The notes beneath the pieces were generated by a model. That model searched no databases. It saw only the letters and a list, made by a program, of their open reading frames with translations, and was not told the DNA's origin. The translations under genes and the position numbers were made by a program. Of a stretch of DNA of 64,000 nucleotides, positions 1 through 9,094 are shown one piece after another. How positions within the stretch are numbered: position 1 is the stretch's first letter; every line of letters begins with the position of its first letter. The stretch lies in the NCBI RefSeq assembly GCF_014196635.1, contig NZ_JACIEB010000001.1, forward strand, positions 124,001 to 188,000. The letters are read 5' to 3'. Source of the stretch: Sphingobium fontiphilum (lineage in GTDB: Bacteria > Pseudomonadota > Alphaproteobacteria > Sphingomonadales > Sphingomonadaceae).

Positions 1-119
1 GCGAGCAGCCCGGCGCTGGGCTGTCCCTTCAGGCCGCCGCCGATTGCGCCGGCCATGATGGCAAAGGCGATGATAGCGCCCGCACCGGTTGCGGGCCGTT
101 TGTCCTTGGGCTTGGTCAT
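1..119 (-). CDS. Small membrane protein, N-terminal part only
   Basis: The gene reads leftward from an ATG at 119 and runs off the window start, so only about 39 residues are visible. They begin MTKPKDKRPATGAG and continue into a hydrophobic, Ala/Ile/Gly-rich helix that looks like a membrane segment. The basic N-terminus followed by one helix suggests a small inner-membrane protein. I do not recognise a family and no function can be assigned from this fragment. Confidence 0.5.
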   Translation of the reverse strand, partial: MTKPKDKRPATGAGAIIAFAIMAGAIGGGLKGQPSAGLL

Positions 120-361
120 GATGCTGCCCATGCCATGATGCGCGCGACCGCGCTAGCGCCAAGGCGGCACAAAATATGCGCCGCCAATATGTGCCGTTGC
201 GGAACGATCCTGTCCCGAATTGCGCCAGTCGCGCCGGAACGGGACTTGGCTAACGCCGTCTTCACCCTTGTATCCCGCCGCCGTTCGTCGTGCGCCGATT
301 CTGGCATGGCCCGTGCTTGCTTGCGCCATAACGAGCAATAAAGGCCGGGTCGGGGGTAAGA

Positions 362-571
362 ATGGATATGCCATATCTGGCAAGCCGCAAAAGCTATGAT
401 GATGCGGCGGAATTGATGACGATGTTCGGCGACGACGCCGGATATGAAGCCGCCGCGCGCGCGGATCGCAGCCGCGATCTGGGCAATTATATCCATTTCT
501 GCCACTGGCGACAGATTGAACGGCTGATCGTGCTGTTGTCGGTCGAACGGTCGCTGGGCACTGTCCACTGA
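362..571 (+). CDS. Small conserved protein of unknown function (69 aa)
   Basis: This is a soluble 69-residue protein with no signal peptide or membrane segment. The middle is rich in acidic and aromatic residues (GNYIHFCHWRQIERLIVLL), with the look of a short helical protein. A purine-rich stretch (gggggtaag) precedes the ATG. A second in-frame ATG two codons later is an alternative start. It converges on argC, whose stop codon lies 20 bases away. I do not recognise a named family. Codon use matches the neighbours, so I think the gene is real. Confidence 0.6.
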   Translation: MDMPYLASRKSYDDAAELMTMFGDDAGYEAAARADRSRDLGNYIHFCHWRQIERLIVLLSVERSLGTVH

Positions 572-590
572 ACAGCGCCCGGTTGACGGA

Positions 591-1535
591 TCAGAGGCGC
601 AGGCCGGTCGTTTCCGGCAGGCCCGCCAGAATGTTGAGATTCTGCACGGCCGCGCCCGCCGCGCCCTTGCCCAGATTGTCGAGGGCCGCAACCAGCCTAA
701 CCTGACCGCTATCGGCATTGCCAAATGCGAACAGCGCCAGTCGATCGGTCGCGCCGACATGTTCGATGGCGACGCCGCTCATGGCGGCGCTTTCCTCAGC
801 CGTGGCGACTGAAACGATCGGCGATCCTTCATAAGCGGCGGCCAGCACGTCCTGCACCGCCGCCACGCTGGGCGAACCGGGCAGGGCGCTAAGGTGCAGC
901 GGCACTTCCACAAGCATTCCGCGATACACATTGGCGACGGCGGGCGCGAATAGCGGCGCCATGGCGAGGCCGGCATAACGGTGCATTTCGGGGATATGCT
1001 TGTGCGCCAGCGTCAGGCCATAGGGGCGGAAGGCGCTGGGCGCGCTGTCCGCGCCTTCATAATCGGCGATCATGCCCTTGCCGCCGCCCGAATAGCCCGA
1101 TGCGCCCGACAGGGTGACGGGCCATTCTGCGGGCAGCAGCCCGGCCAGCACCAGCGGCCGCACCAGCGCCAGAAAACCCGTCGGCCAACAGCCCGGATTG
1201 GCGACGAAGCGCGTCGCCGCCAACTTTTCCCGCTGACCCGGTTCCAGTTCGGGGAAGCCATAGGTCCAGCCATTGGCAACGCGGTGGGCGGTTGAGGCGT
1301 CGATCACCCTGGTCCGGTCGTTGGCGATCAGCGACACCGCTTCGCGCGCGGCCTCGTCCGGCAGGCACAGGATGACGACATCGGCGTCGTTGAGCGCGGT
1401 GCGACGCGCTTGGGCATCTTTACGCTGGTCGTCCGCCAGCGTGATGAACGACAGTTCGGGCCTGCCGGCCAGCCGCTCGGCGATCTCTATGCCGGTCGTC
1501 CCGGCGCCGCCGTCGATGAAAACATGGGTGGTCAT
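591..1535 (-). CDS. argC: N-acetyl-gamma-glutamyl-phosphate reductase
   Basis: ArgC reduces N-acetyl-glutamyl phosphate to the semialdehyde with NADPH in arginine biosynthesis, in the cytoplasm. The 314-residue protein starts with a Rossmann dinucleotide-binding loop (FIDGGAGTTGIE). Its catalytic cysteine is C116, in ANPGCWPTGF. Length and motifs fit the shorter AGPR type 2 subfamily. Its ATG overlaps the stop codon of the upstream NlpC/P60 gene in an ATGA, so the two are translationally coupled. No other arg gene is visible nearby. Confidence 0.95.
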   Translation of the reverse strand: MTTHVFIDGGAGTTGIEIAERLAGRPELSFITLADDQRKDAQARRTALNDADVVILCLPDEAAREAVSLIANDRTRVIDASTAHRVANGWTYGFPELEPGQREKLAATRFVANPGCWPTGFLALVRPLVLAGLLPAEWPVTLSGASGYSGGGKGMIADYEGADSAPSAFRPYGLTLAHKHIPEMHRYAGLAMAPLFAPAVANVYRGMLVEVPLHLSALPGSPSVAAVQDVLAAAYEGSPIVSVATAEESAAMSGVAIEHVGATDRLALFAFGNADSGQVRLVAALDNLGKGAAGAAVQNLNILAGLPETTGLRL

Positions 1536-2440
1536 GGCGCAATTCTCCGCCGGGCAAGCACCGGCTGTTCATGGTCGGGCGCCAGCCGGGCGATGACATC
1601 GGCCAGCGGTTCGATCATGGTTGTCATACAATGGGCGTTGGCGTGCAGCAGATGGGTGTCATCCGCCATGATGCCGACATGGCCTGGAAAGAAGATGAAG
1701 TCGCCCCGTCGCAGCGGCGCATCTTCCGCAATGGGATTGCCAATGGACTCGCGCTGCATGTCGCTGTCGCGCGGCGTGGCGATGCCGCACGCATCGAGCG
1801 CCACTTGCACCAGCCCGGAACAATCGACGCCATGGTGGCCCCGTCCTCCCCAGACATAGGGCTGACCAATATAAAGCTGTGCCACCGACACCCAGTCGCT
1901 TTCCACATCGGCGATCGGACGGACGTGGCGGGCATGGATGAAGCCTTCGGCGCAGGCGATGAAGTCGCCCTGCAATTCGCCGTTGAACAGCGCGCCCATC
2001 GGCCAGTGAACGGTGATCCAGCTTTTGATGTCGGGTGCGCTGAACACTGGAGCCCCACGTGCGATGACGCGCCAGGCAGGCGTTTCGACATGGTCCAGCG
2101 CCTCGCGCCGGACATAGCCGACATAGCCATCATGCCCGCAAAAGCCCCATGTCCAGTCGGTGGTGACGTCCAGAACGTGGAAAACTTCCCCGCGCAACAG
2201 TTCGCTGGAGGCCATGGCCCCATGCGCCGGGCTGGTCAGCACGCGCGAACCGCGCGCAACGCAGGTCATCGGCACGGCGCGGGCATAATGGGCGGAAAAG
2301 AGCACGCCCGCGAGCGCCATGTCGGCAAGGTCGCCGCGCGCGGCATGGACGCGGGGGTCAAGCGATACCGAACGGCCGGTCAGGCGGAAACGGGTGCGTT
2401 CAGGCGAGGGGCTCTGATGTGGGCTGGTGGGCAATGTCAT
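1532..2440 (-). CDS. NlpC/P60 family cell-wall endopeptidase with SH3-like domains
   Basis: The 302-residue protein is a predicted gamma-D-Glu-diamino acid endopeptidase that cleaves peptidoglycan stem peptides. The N-terminal half (about 60-170) has the feel of two bacterial SH3 domains. The C-terminal half is NlpC/P60, with the catalytic Cys in VDCSGLVQ, a His in PGHVGIM and the third polar residue in HANAH. I chose the ATG at 2440 because AGGAGC lies just upstream. The open frame extends further but lacks coding character there. No signal peptide is obvious, so the protein may act in wall-peptide recycling. The start lies inside the 3' end of the MarR gene. Confidence 0.88.
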   Translation of the reverse strand: MTLPTSPHQSPSPERTRFRLTGRSVSLDPRVHAARGDLADMALAGVLFSAHYARAVPMTCVARGSRVLTSPAHGAMASSELLRGEVFHVLDVTTDWTWGFCGHDGYVGYVRREALDHVETPAWRVIARGAPVFSAPDIKSWITVHWPMGALFNGELQGDFIACAEGFIHARHVRPIADVESDWVSVAQLYIGQPYVWGGRGHHGVDCSGLVQVALDACGIATPRDSDMQRESIGNPIAEDAPLRRGDFIFFPGHVGIMADDTHLLHANAHCMTTMIEPLADVIARLAPDHEQPVLARRRIAP

Positions 2441-2822
2441 CGCGTCCCGCTCCTGCGATGAAATCGTGAAATCCGTCAAGAAATTCCGCACCCTTCGGGG
2501 TGCGTACAATGAAAATATTGCGCCTGTCGGCTGCGTCGCGCTCGCGTCGGAGATAGCCGAGCGCCGAGAGCTTGTTGAGGGCGCGGGTAATGACCGGTTT
2601 TGACACCTGCAATGCATCGGCCAGTCCGCGCACGGTGTGTGGGCCAGACTGGGTATAGACCATCATCATCAACGCCATCTGGCGATTGGTCAGGTCGGGT
2701 TTTCCCGACCGGACATAGTTGACCAGCGTTCGCATCCAGCGGTTGAGCGAAGCGAAATGCTGGCCGTCGCGGGGCAGGGCGGGATCGATGCTGGAGGAGG
2801 CGGTCATGCCAATGGAACGCAT
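2400..2822 (-). CDS. MarR-family transcriptional regulator
   Basis: This 140-residue protein has a winged helix-turn-helix. The recognition region is VRGLADALQVSKPVITRALN, followed by the wing LGYLRRERDAADRRN, which contains the conserved DxR. MarR proteins bind palindromes as dimers and usually respond to small ligands. The gene overlaps the start of the NlpC/P60 gene by about 40 bases, so the MarR, peptidase and argC genes probably form one transcript. An ATG at 2807 is an alternative start. Ligand and targets cannot be read from the sequence. Confidence 0.85.
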   Translation of the reverse strand: MRSIGMTASSSIDPALPRDGQHFASLNRWMRTLVNYVRSGKPDLTNRQMALMMMVYTQSGPHTVRGLADALQVSKPVITRALNKLSALGYLRRERDAADRRNIFIVRTPKGAEFLDGFHDFIAGAGRDDIAHQPTSEPLA

Positions 2823-2876
2823 GATTGCCGATCCGGTTGCGTAACGGCTCCGGCAAGCTGACGATTTTTGTGGCGG

Positions 2877-4271
2877 TCAGTTGGCGCCGTAACGGTTGCG
2901 CAGCAGGGTGAAGGCTGCGCGCAGGCCCAGCGCTTCGCCTCCCTTGGGCCGTCCCGGCTTTGCCGACGGGCGCCAGGCGAAAGTGTCGAAATGGGCCCAT
3001 GGCGTGCCATCCCGGACGAAGCGGCGCAGGAACAGCGCGGCGGTGATCGCTCCGGCAAAACCGCCTTCCCCGGCATTGTTGATGTCGGCCACATCCGATT
3101 TCAGCATGTCGGCATAGCCGTCCCACAGCGGCAGCCGCCATGTCGGATCGTCTGCCGCCGCGCCCGCCGCGACCAGTTCGTCGGCGAGCGCATCGTCATT
3201 GGCGAACAGGGCGGGGAGGTCAGGCCCCAACGCCACGCGGGCCGCCCCGGTCAGGGTCGCGAAATCAAGGATCAACTGCGGCGCGGCTTCCCCGGCCAGC
3301 GTCAGCGCGTCGCCCAGCACCAGCCGCCCCTCGGCATCGGTATTGCCGATTTCGACGCTTATCCCCTTGCGGCTCGCCAATATGTCTCCGGGGCGGAAAG
3401 CATTGCCGCCTATGGCGTTTTCCGCAGCCGCGATCAACAGGTGCAGGCGCACGGGCAGGTTTGCCGCCATGACCATCTGGGCCAGCGCCAGCGCATGCGC
3501 CGCGCCGCCCATGTCCTTCTTCATCAGGCGCATGGCCGACGAAGGCTTGATGTCGAGGCCGCCGCTGTCGAAACAGATGCCCTTGCCGACAAGGGCCACG
3601 CGCGGATGATCTTCCAGGCCCCAATGGAGTTCGATCAGTCGGGGCGCGAAGGCGCGGTCGGCCGCCTTCCCCACCGCATGGATCATCGGGAAACCGCTGG
3701 CCAGATCGTCGCCTTTGGTCACGTCGATCCTTGCGCCGAACCGGCCGGCAAGGGTGCGGGCGGCGTCCTCCAGATGGGGCGGGCCCATATCGGCAGCGGG
3801 CGTGTTGACGAGATCGCGGACGAGAGCGATCGCCTCGGCCGCCTGCACCACCCGGTCTATGCGCGCGGCATCCGCAGTCAGCAGCACGCGAGGCCCGCGC
3901 TTGTCATCCGCCTTGCGATAACGGTCGAACCGGTATTGCGCGGTCAGCCAGCCCAGCGCCGCTTCGCCGGGGGAACGGTCGACCAGGCGATAGCTGCCCT
4001 CGACCAATGTCTCGGCCAGCCGGGCAAGACACCATGGGCCAAGCGCGCCCCGATCCCTGACACCCGCGACCACCAGCCATTCGCCCGCGCCTGCTCCGGG
4101 CAGGATCACCTGTTCACCGGCCTTGCCCGAAAAGCGCGCGGCTGCGACCATCGTGCGCACGGCCTCGGGCTGGCCCGAGAGCCATGCGTCGAAACCGGCG
4201 CTGTCGACGATGTGGACGGGGCGGGCGGGTTGGCCGGCGTCGGCCTTCAGCAGATCGGCATAAACAGTCAT
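2877..4271 (-). CDS. Leucyl aminopeptidase family protein (M17)
   Basis: This is a cytosolic di-metal aminopeptidase that releases N-terminal residues from peptides. The 464-residue protein carries the M17 signature NTDAEGRL (310-317), the metal and catalytic Lys region VGKGICFDSGG (228-238) and KKDMGG (251-256). The N-terminal domain is divergent and shorter than in PepA, typical of the second M17 paralogue of alphaproteobacteria. The gene lies 54 bases downstream of the MarR gene's start on the same strand, so it is upstream in transcription and may share its transcript. Confidence 0.92.
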   Translation of the reverse strand: MTVYADLLKADAGQPARPVHIVDSAGFDAWLSGQPEAVRTMVAAARFSGKAGEQVILPGAGAGEWLVVAGVRDRGALGPWCLARLAETLVEGSYRLVDRSPGEAALGWLTAQYRFDRYRKADDKRGPRVLLTADAARIDRVVQAAEAIALVRDLVNTPAADMGPPHLEDAARTLAGRFGARIDVTKGDDLASGFPMIHAVGKAADRAFAPRLIELHWGLEDHPRVALVGKGICFDSGGLDIKPSSAMRLMKKDMGGAAHALALAQMVMAANLPVRLHLLIAAAENAIGGNAFRPGDILASRKGISVEIGNTDAEGRLVLGDALTLAGEAAPQLILDFATLTGAARVALGPDLPALFANDDALADELVAAGAAADDPTWRLPLWDGYADMLKSDVADINNAGEGGFAGAITAALFLRRFVRDGTPWAHFDTFAWRPSAKPGRPKGGEALGLRAAFTLLRNRYGAN

Positions 4272-4413
4272 GTCATGGCTGTAATTAAAAGCGGCGCGTC
4301 AGGGAACGCGCAATTTTGCTGCGCGTTATCGGGGTGCGCCCTCTGGCGCGAATTGCATGGGCCGTTCTTCGGTCCTACAAGCAGCCTGATAAAGAATATG
4401 CAGGAGACATGGG

Positions 4414-4614
4414 ATGCACATGATGGATGACAGGAGTTTGCGCGCCGCGCGTGACCGCGCCTATGTTCTGGCGGACAGCGGTCAGTTCGATGGCGCGCAC
4501 GCGGTCGAAATGGCGCTCATCGCCGAGGGCTGGCCCAATGCGCGCCGCGCGATGGAAAGCGGGTTTGCGCGCAAGGCCGTGGGCGAGCGGTGCCAGGCGG
4601 CGCAGGCGCATTGA
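4414..4614 (+). CDS. Small conserved protein of unknown function (66 aa)
   Basis: A 66-residue, mostly helical soluble protein with AARDRAYVLADSGQFDGA near the start and EMALIAEGWPNARRAMES in the middle. A clear ribosome-binding site (caggaga) sits about 8 bases before the ATG. The gene runs toward the lipoprotein gene 28 bases later and is probably co-transcribed with it. I do not recognise a characterised family. Confidence 0.65.
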   Translation: MHMMDDRSLRAARDRAYVLADSGQFDGAHAVEMALIAEGWPNARRAMESGFARKAVGERCQAAQAH

Positions 4615-4642
4615 TGGAGTGAAGATTTTGGGGGTGTCGAGG

Positions 4643-5467
4643 ATGAAGACGGGCGGGCTCGCATACGCATGGATGGCGGCCGCCCTGTTGTCCGGTTGCA
4701 CCCCCGACGCGCCGACCAACGCCGCCAACCAGGTGGCGAACGCCACCAGTTTTGCCGAAAAGATGACCGGCGGCAATCAGGCTGATCCGGTCGCAGAACC
4801 GTTTTCGGTGACGGACAAGGGCGAGGAACTGGAGTTCGCCTATAGCTATCCGGCCGAAGCGGCGGCCATCCCCGAACTGGTTCGACGGTTCAACCGCGAG
4901 ATCAGGCAGAGCAAGGTCAGCGCCCTGAAGCTGGCGAAGGAGGATCAGGCCTCCGCAAAGAAGGACGGCTTTCCCTTCCACGGCCACGCGCTTGAAACCC
5001 ATTGGAGCGTCGCAGGGAATACGCCTGCTTTTCTCAGCCTGTTATCGACCGGCTACAGCTTCACGGGCGGCGCCCATGGCATGACCGGCTATGAAGCGTT
5101 GATCTGGGATCGAAAGGCGAAGCGCGCGCTGGGCATGGAAGCGATGCTGTCCTCCCCCGCTGATTTCAAGGCGGCGATCAACGCCGATTTCTGCGCGGCG
5201 CTGGACAAGGAGCGGGCGGCGCGTCGCGGCGCCCCGGTCGAGGCGACCGACCCGGACGACGAGTTCACCCGCTGCGTCGACCCGATGGAGCAGGTGCTGG
5301 CGCCGACATCGCGCGACGGCAAGCTTTTCGACGCGGTGAAGGTGGTGATCGGCCCCTATGCCGCCGGGCCCTATGCCGAGGGCAGCTATGAAATCAGCCT
5401 GCCGGTGACGGCGGCCGTGCGCGCCACGATCAAGGATCATTATCAGGCGGCCTTTGCGGGCGGCTGA
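4643..5467 (+). CDS. DUF3298/DUF4163-type lipoprotein
   Basis: The 274-residue protein is a predicted lipoprotein: the N-terminus MKTGGLAYAWMAAALL leads into the lipobox LLSGC. The mature region resembles the DUF4163/DUF3298 tandem seen in PdaC- and RsiV-like extracytoplasmic proteins. Its core motif is STGYSFTGGAHGMTGYEALIWD, in which the GGAHG turn is characteristic of DUF3298. I chose the ATG at 4643 because the signal peptide starts there; in-frame upstream codons are non-hydrophobic. The role is unknown; RsiV-like members bind lysozyme, but nothing here shows that function. Confidence 0.8.
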   Translation: MKTGGLAYAWMAAALLSGCTPDAPTNAANQVANATSFAEKMTGGNQADPVAEPFSVTDKGEELEFAYSYPAEAAAIPELVRRFNREIRQSKVSALKLAKEDQASAKKDGFPFHGHALETHWSVAGNTPAFLSLLSTGYSFTGGAHGMTGYEALIWDRKAKRALGMEAMLSSPADFKAAINADFCAALDKERAARRGAPVEATDPDDEFTRCVDPMEQVLAPTSRDGKLFDAVKVVIGPYAAGPYAEGSYEISLPVTAAVRATIKDHYQAAFAGG

Positions 5468-5502
5468 TCGCCGCACGGGCAGATGGGCCGCCGACTGATC
5501 CG

Positions 5503-6879
5503 TCAGACGTTCTCTACCGGCGCGCCGAACAGGTCGTGCTCGTCCGCATCCTCGACGATGACGTCGATAATGTCGCCCGCCCGGCGGCCTTCGCCCACAT
5601 CGCGCAGATAGACATGGCCGTCGATTTCCGGCGCGTCGGCCTGTGACCGGGCGGTCGCGCCGATGGAGCCATCCTCATCGTCGGGGTCGCCCACCTCGTC
5701 GATGATGACGGGAATGGTGCGACCGACCTTGGCTTCCAGCTTGGCGGCGCTGATTGCGGCGGTCTTTTCCATGATCCGCTGAAACCGTTCTTCCTTCACC
5801 TCTTCGGGCACGGCGCCGGGCAGGGCGTTGGCGGCCGCGCCCTCCACCGGTTCGAAGCGGAAGGCGCCGACGCGGTCGAGTTGCGCTTCGTCCAGCCAGT
5901 CGAGCAGATATTGGAAATCCGCCTCGGTCTCACCGGGGAAGCCGACCACGAAGCTGGAGCGGATCGCGATGTCCGGGCAGATGGCGCGCCATTTGCGGAT
6001 GCGGTCGAGCACCTTCGCGTCATTGGCGGGGCGCTTCATCGCCTTGAGCACCGGGGGCGCGGCGTGCTGAAAGGGAATGTCGAGATAGGGCGTCAGCAAC
6101 CCTTCCGCCATCAGCGGGATCACCTGATCGACATGGGGATAGGGATAGACATAATGCAGCCGCACCCAGGGCGTCTTGCCCTCGGCGGTGCGGAGCTGGC
6201 CCAGTTCGCGGGCGAGGTCGGTCATGTGCGCGCGGACTTCATGGCCCTTCCACATGCGTGGTTCGTGGCGGATATCGACGCCATAAGCCGACGTGTCCTG
6301 ACTGATGACCAGCAATTCCTTCGTGCCCGCCGCGACCAATTTTTCCGCCTCGCGCAGCACCGCATCGATGCGACGGCTGACGAGGTCGCCGCGGATCGAG
6401 GGGATGATGCAGAAGGAGCAGCGATGGTTGCAGCCTTCGCTGATCTTCAGATAGCTGTAATGGCGTGGCGTGAGCTTCAGGCCCCCTTCGGGCACCAGGT
6501 CGACAAAGGCGTTGGGTACGGGCGGCGATGCGTCGTGCACGGCGTTGACCACCTGCTCATATTGATGCGCGCCGGTGACGGCCAGCACCTGCGGGAATTT
6601 CGCGCGGATCAGCTCCGCCTCGTCGCCCATGCAGCCGGTGACGATGACGCGGCCATTTTCCGCGATCGCCTCGCCAATGGCCTCCAGCGATTCTTCCTTG
6701 GCCGAATCAAGGAAACCACAGGTGTTGACCAGCACGACGTCGGCGCCGGCATAGTCGGCGGACATCTGATAGCCGTCGGATCGCAGCTTGGTCAGGATAC
6801 GTTCGGAGTCGACCAGATTCTTGGGACAGCCGAGCGAAACCATGCCGATCTTCGGCGCGTCGGGGATTTTGGTTGCCAT
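5503..6879 (-). CDS. rimO: Ribosomal protein S12 methylthiotransferase
   Basis: RimO adds a methylthio group to an aspartate of ribosomal protein S12. It is a radical-SAM enzyme with two Fe-S clusters. From the ATG at 6879 the protein has 458 residues. The UPF0004 domain carries cysteines at about 18 (SLGCPKN), 54 (VNTCGF) and 83 (VTGCMGD). The radical-SAM motif CNHRCSFC is at 150-157, and a C-terminal TRAM domain ends the protein. An upstream in-frame ATG at 6918 is possible, but homologues begin near MATKIPDAP. The gene ends 36 bases from the convergent lipoprotein gene. Confidence 0.95.
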   Translation of the reverse strand: MATKIPDAPKIGMVSLGCPKNLVDSERILTKLRSDGYQMSADYAGADVVLVNTCGFLDSAKEESLEAIGEAIAENGRVIVTGCMGDEAELIRAKFPQVLAVTGAHQYEQVVNAVHDASPPVPNAFVDLVPEGGLKLTPRHYSYLKISEGCNHRCSFCIIPSIRGDLVSRRIDAVLREAEKLVAAGTKELLVISQDTSAYGVDIRHEPRMWKGHEVRAHMTDLARELGQLRTAEGKTPWVRLHYVYPYPHVDQVIPLMAEGLLTPYLDIPFQHAAPPVLKAMKRPANDAKVLDRIRKWRAICPDIAIRSSFVVGFPGETEADFQYLLDWLDEAQLDRVGAFRFEPVEGAAANALPGAVPEEVKEERFQRIMEKTAAISAAKLEAKVGRTIPVIIDEVGDPDDEDGSIGATARSQADAPEIDGHVYLRDVGEGRRAGDIIDVIVEDADEHDLFGAPVENV

Positions 6880-6939
6880 GATCGCCGCGCACATAGGGTT
6901 TTTCGCGCCAAATGTCACGGGGCGCGAATGGGGCGTGGA

Positions 6940-7974
6940 TCAGCCTTCGTCGCCCGCCACGATTTCGATCAGGTGATCGCCGCTTTCAAGCCTCCGCGCG
7001 CCTTCTTCCCAGAAGCCGATGGGCCGCCCGCCGCGATAGATGCGCACGCCAAGGCCAGACGCGATGGCCGACAGCGGCAGTCCCACTTCCTCGCTCAGGA
7101 CCGAGCGTTCGTTGAGCTTCACCCGGCCGCCCGAAGCCGCCAGATCGGCCATGTAATCGGCGATATGTCGCCCGCTGGTGCTGCCCGCCAGCAGCAGTCC
7201 GGCAAAGCTGACTGGGTTGATGACGGTGGTTGCCCCAGCCTGGCGTGCGGGCAGTTCATTATCCTCGTTCCGCACCACGATGCTGATCGGGATTTGGGGG
7301 GCAAGGTGCCGGGCGGTCAACGTGATCAGGATGGAGGTGTCGTCGCGACCCGCCGACACGATCATGGAACGGGCGCGATGGATGGCGACGTCCTTCAACG
7401 TCTTGTCCCGCGTCGAATCGCCGCACAGCACGTTGCAGCCCAGCGCCTCCGCCTCTGCCAGAGCGCGTTCATCAGGGTCGATGACAACGATTTCGCTGGC
7501 ATCGGCGCCGCGCGCCAGCAATTCGCGCGCCGCTTCGCTGCCGCTGGTCCCGAAACCGGTGATGATGATGTGATTGTGCAGATCGGCCTGGATGCGTGCC
7601 ATGCGCCACCTGTGGATGATGTTGCGGAAAAAGAGATTATAGGCGGTGCCAAGGAAAATCAGCCAGACGAACAGGCGAATGGGCGTGACGAGCAGGGCCT
7701 CGAACAGGCGCGCCTGCGGACTGACCGGGACGATGTCGCCATAGCCCACCGTCGTCACCGTGACGGTGGTGAAATAAAGGACGTCGATGAAGCTGATATG
7801 ATTGTCGAGATTGTCCTTCAGCCCGTCCCGGTCGATCCAGTGGACAACAAGGACAAAGCTGACCAGCCCCGCGACCAGCGCAATCCGCCAGAGCAGGTCG
7901 ATCCAGACCGGCAGGGACGATCGGCGGCGCAGGAAGCCGGGGTCGCCAGCCGACTTCCTGGGCGCGACATTCAT
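6940..7974 (-). CDS. Two-TM potassium channel with RCK (TrkA-N) domain
   Basis: This inner-membrane K+ channel subunit has 344 residues. A first TM segment (about 27-47) is followed by a pore helix with the selectivity filter TVGYGDIVP (about 77-85) and a second TM segment (about 90-112). A cytoplasmic RCK domain starts at the Rossmann loop IIITGFGTSGSEAA and ends with a TrkA-C-like segment. This is the MthK-type layout, in which ligand binding to RCK opens the gate. The start codon overlaps the stop of the NlpD-like gene in an ATGA, so it is the last gene of the serS-surE-nlpD transcript. Confidence 0.9.
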   Translation of the reverse strand: MNVAPRKSAGDPGFLRRRSSLPVWIDLLWRIALVAGLVSFVLVVHWIDRDGLKDNLDNHISFIDVLYFTTVTVTTVGYGDIVPVSPQARLFEALLVTPIRLFVWLIFLGTAYNLFFRNIIHRWRMARIQADLHNHIIITGFGTSGSEAARELLARGADASEIVVIDPDERALAEAEALGCNVLCGDSTRDKTLKDVAIHRARSMIVSAGRDDTSILITLTARHLAPQIPISIVVRNEDNELPARQAGATTVINPVSFAGLLLAGSTSGRHIADYMADLAASGGRVKLNERSVLSEEVGLPLSAIASGLGVRIYRGGRPIGFWEEGARRLESGDHLIEIVAGDEG

Positions 7975-9038
7975 GCAGGGGGCAGTTGCGCGATCGGGTT
8001 GACCGGCGCGCGATCCTTGCGCAGTTCGAAATGCAGCTTGGGCTGGCTGGCATAGCCACTGTCGCCCGACAGGCCGATCACCTCGCCCTTCATCACTTTC
8101 TGTCCGCGGACCACGTCGACCCGGCTGGCATGGCCATAGGCGCTGACCCAGCCGCTGCCATGGGTGATGAGGATCAGGCCGCCGAACACCGCCACCTTGT
8201 CCCCGGCATAGGCGACGACGCCGTCCGCCGTGGCGCGAATGGGGGTGCCAAGGGGGGCGGCGATGTCGATGCCGTCATTGCGCGCACCGCTGGCGCCGGG
8301 GCCGAAGCGCGACAGGATGGCGCCCCGCACCGGCCAGGCGAAACTGCCCTGGAAAGCGCCCGGCGTGGCGGCGGGCACATTGGAGGGCAGGGGCGTGGCG
8401 TCGGCGCGCGCCGTCGGGGCGGGCGCGTTGTCCGCTGGCGCGGGCTGGCCGCCGGTCAGCACATCGTCAATGTCGATGCGGAAGGCGGCGGCGCGCTGCT
8501 CCAGCGTCATGTCGCGCGCGGGCGCCTCGCCGGGCAGCAGCAGGCGTTGGCCACGGCGCAGGGTGAAGGGCTCGGTCAGTCCGTTGGCCTCCACCACCTG
8601 TCGCCATGGCACGCCATAGGCCACCGCAATGGCGATGCCCGTTTCCCCTTCCTGCACCAGATGATAGCGGCCGCCAGGGATCGTCAGCCGCTGACCGGGA
8701 TGGATGACATAGGGCGGGGCGAGGCCGTTGGCCATCGCGATCATTTCCGATCCCGCGCCAGTGCGGTTGCCGATGCCGCGCAACGTGTCGCCGCCCTGCA
8801 CGATATAGACGCTTGGCGCCACGGTCTGGGCGCGGGGCACGACCTGTTGCGCGCTCCAGACCGGATCGGGCTCGCGCAGATCGACGGCGGCGGCATCGGC
8901 GCCGATGGCGGGCGGCGGAGTCGGGGCGGGGGCCGGGGCAGGTTGCGGCCAAGGGCGGGCGGGTTCGGCCGACCGGGGGATGCAGCCGGGCAGCAGGAAC
9001 AGCAGGGCGGTCGCGCCGATGGGCCGAAGCATCCTCAT
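7971..9038 (-). CDS. NlpD-like lipoprotein: LysM domains plus degenerate LytM (M23)
   Basis: The 355-residue lipoprotein has a lipobox at LLPGC and a Pro-rich linker. Two LysM-type domains follow (YIVQGGDTLRGIGNRTGAG and YHLVQEGETGIAIA), and the C-terminus is an M23 fold. The M23 metal ligands are incomplete: the usual HxxxD appears as NDGID, and the first His of HxH is Lys (KLHFEL). E. coli NlpD and EnvC are likewise catalytically dead and activate amidases, so I infer an amidase activator at division sites. The surE-nlpD order supports NlpD. I chose the ATG at 9038 because the signal peptide starts there. Confidence 0.85.
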   Translation of the reverse strand: MRMLRPIGATALLFLLPGCIPRSAEPARPWPQPAPAPAPTPPPAIGADAAAVDLREPDPVWSAQQVVPRAQTVAPSVYIVQGGDTLRGIGNRTGAGSEMIAMANGLAPPYVIHPGQRLTIPGGRYHLVQEGETGIAIAVAYGVPWRQVVEANGLTEPFTLRRGQRLLLPGEAPARDMTLEQRAAAFRIDIDDVLTGGQPAPADNAPAPTARADATPLPSNVPAATPGAFQGSFAWPVRGAILSRFGPGASGARNDGIDIAAPLGTPIRATADGVVAYAGDKVAVFGGLILITHGSGWVSAYGHASRVDVVRGQKVMKGEVIGLSGDSGYASQPKLHFELRKDRAPVNPIAQLPPA

Positions 9039-9094
9039 CGCCTGCACTCTAGCGGCTGGAGAGCAAAGCGCCATCCCCCCTCGGCCCATGCGAG

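Noticed and set aside
116..760. A 214-codon open frame on the minus strand at the left end
   Set aside because: It overlaps argC in another frame and antisense to the small gene at 362-571. Its composition is Arg/Ala-rich, as expected of shadow frames in GC-rich DNA.
5881..8055. A 724-codon plus-strand frame opposite rimO and the K+ channel
   Set aside because: It spans two recognised genes antisense and reads as His/Asp/Arg/Gly-rich sequence with no domain. It is a shadow.
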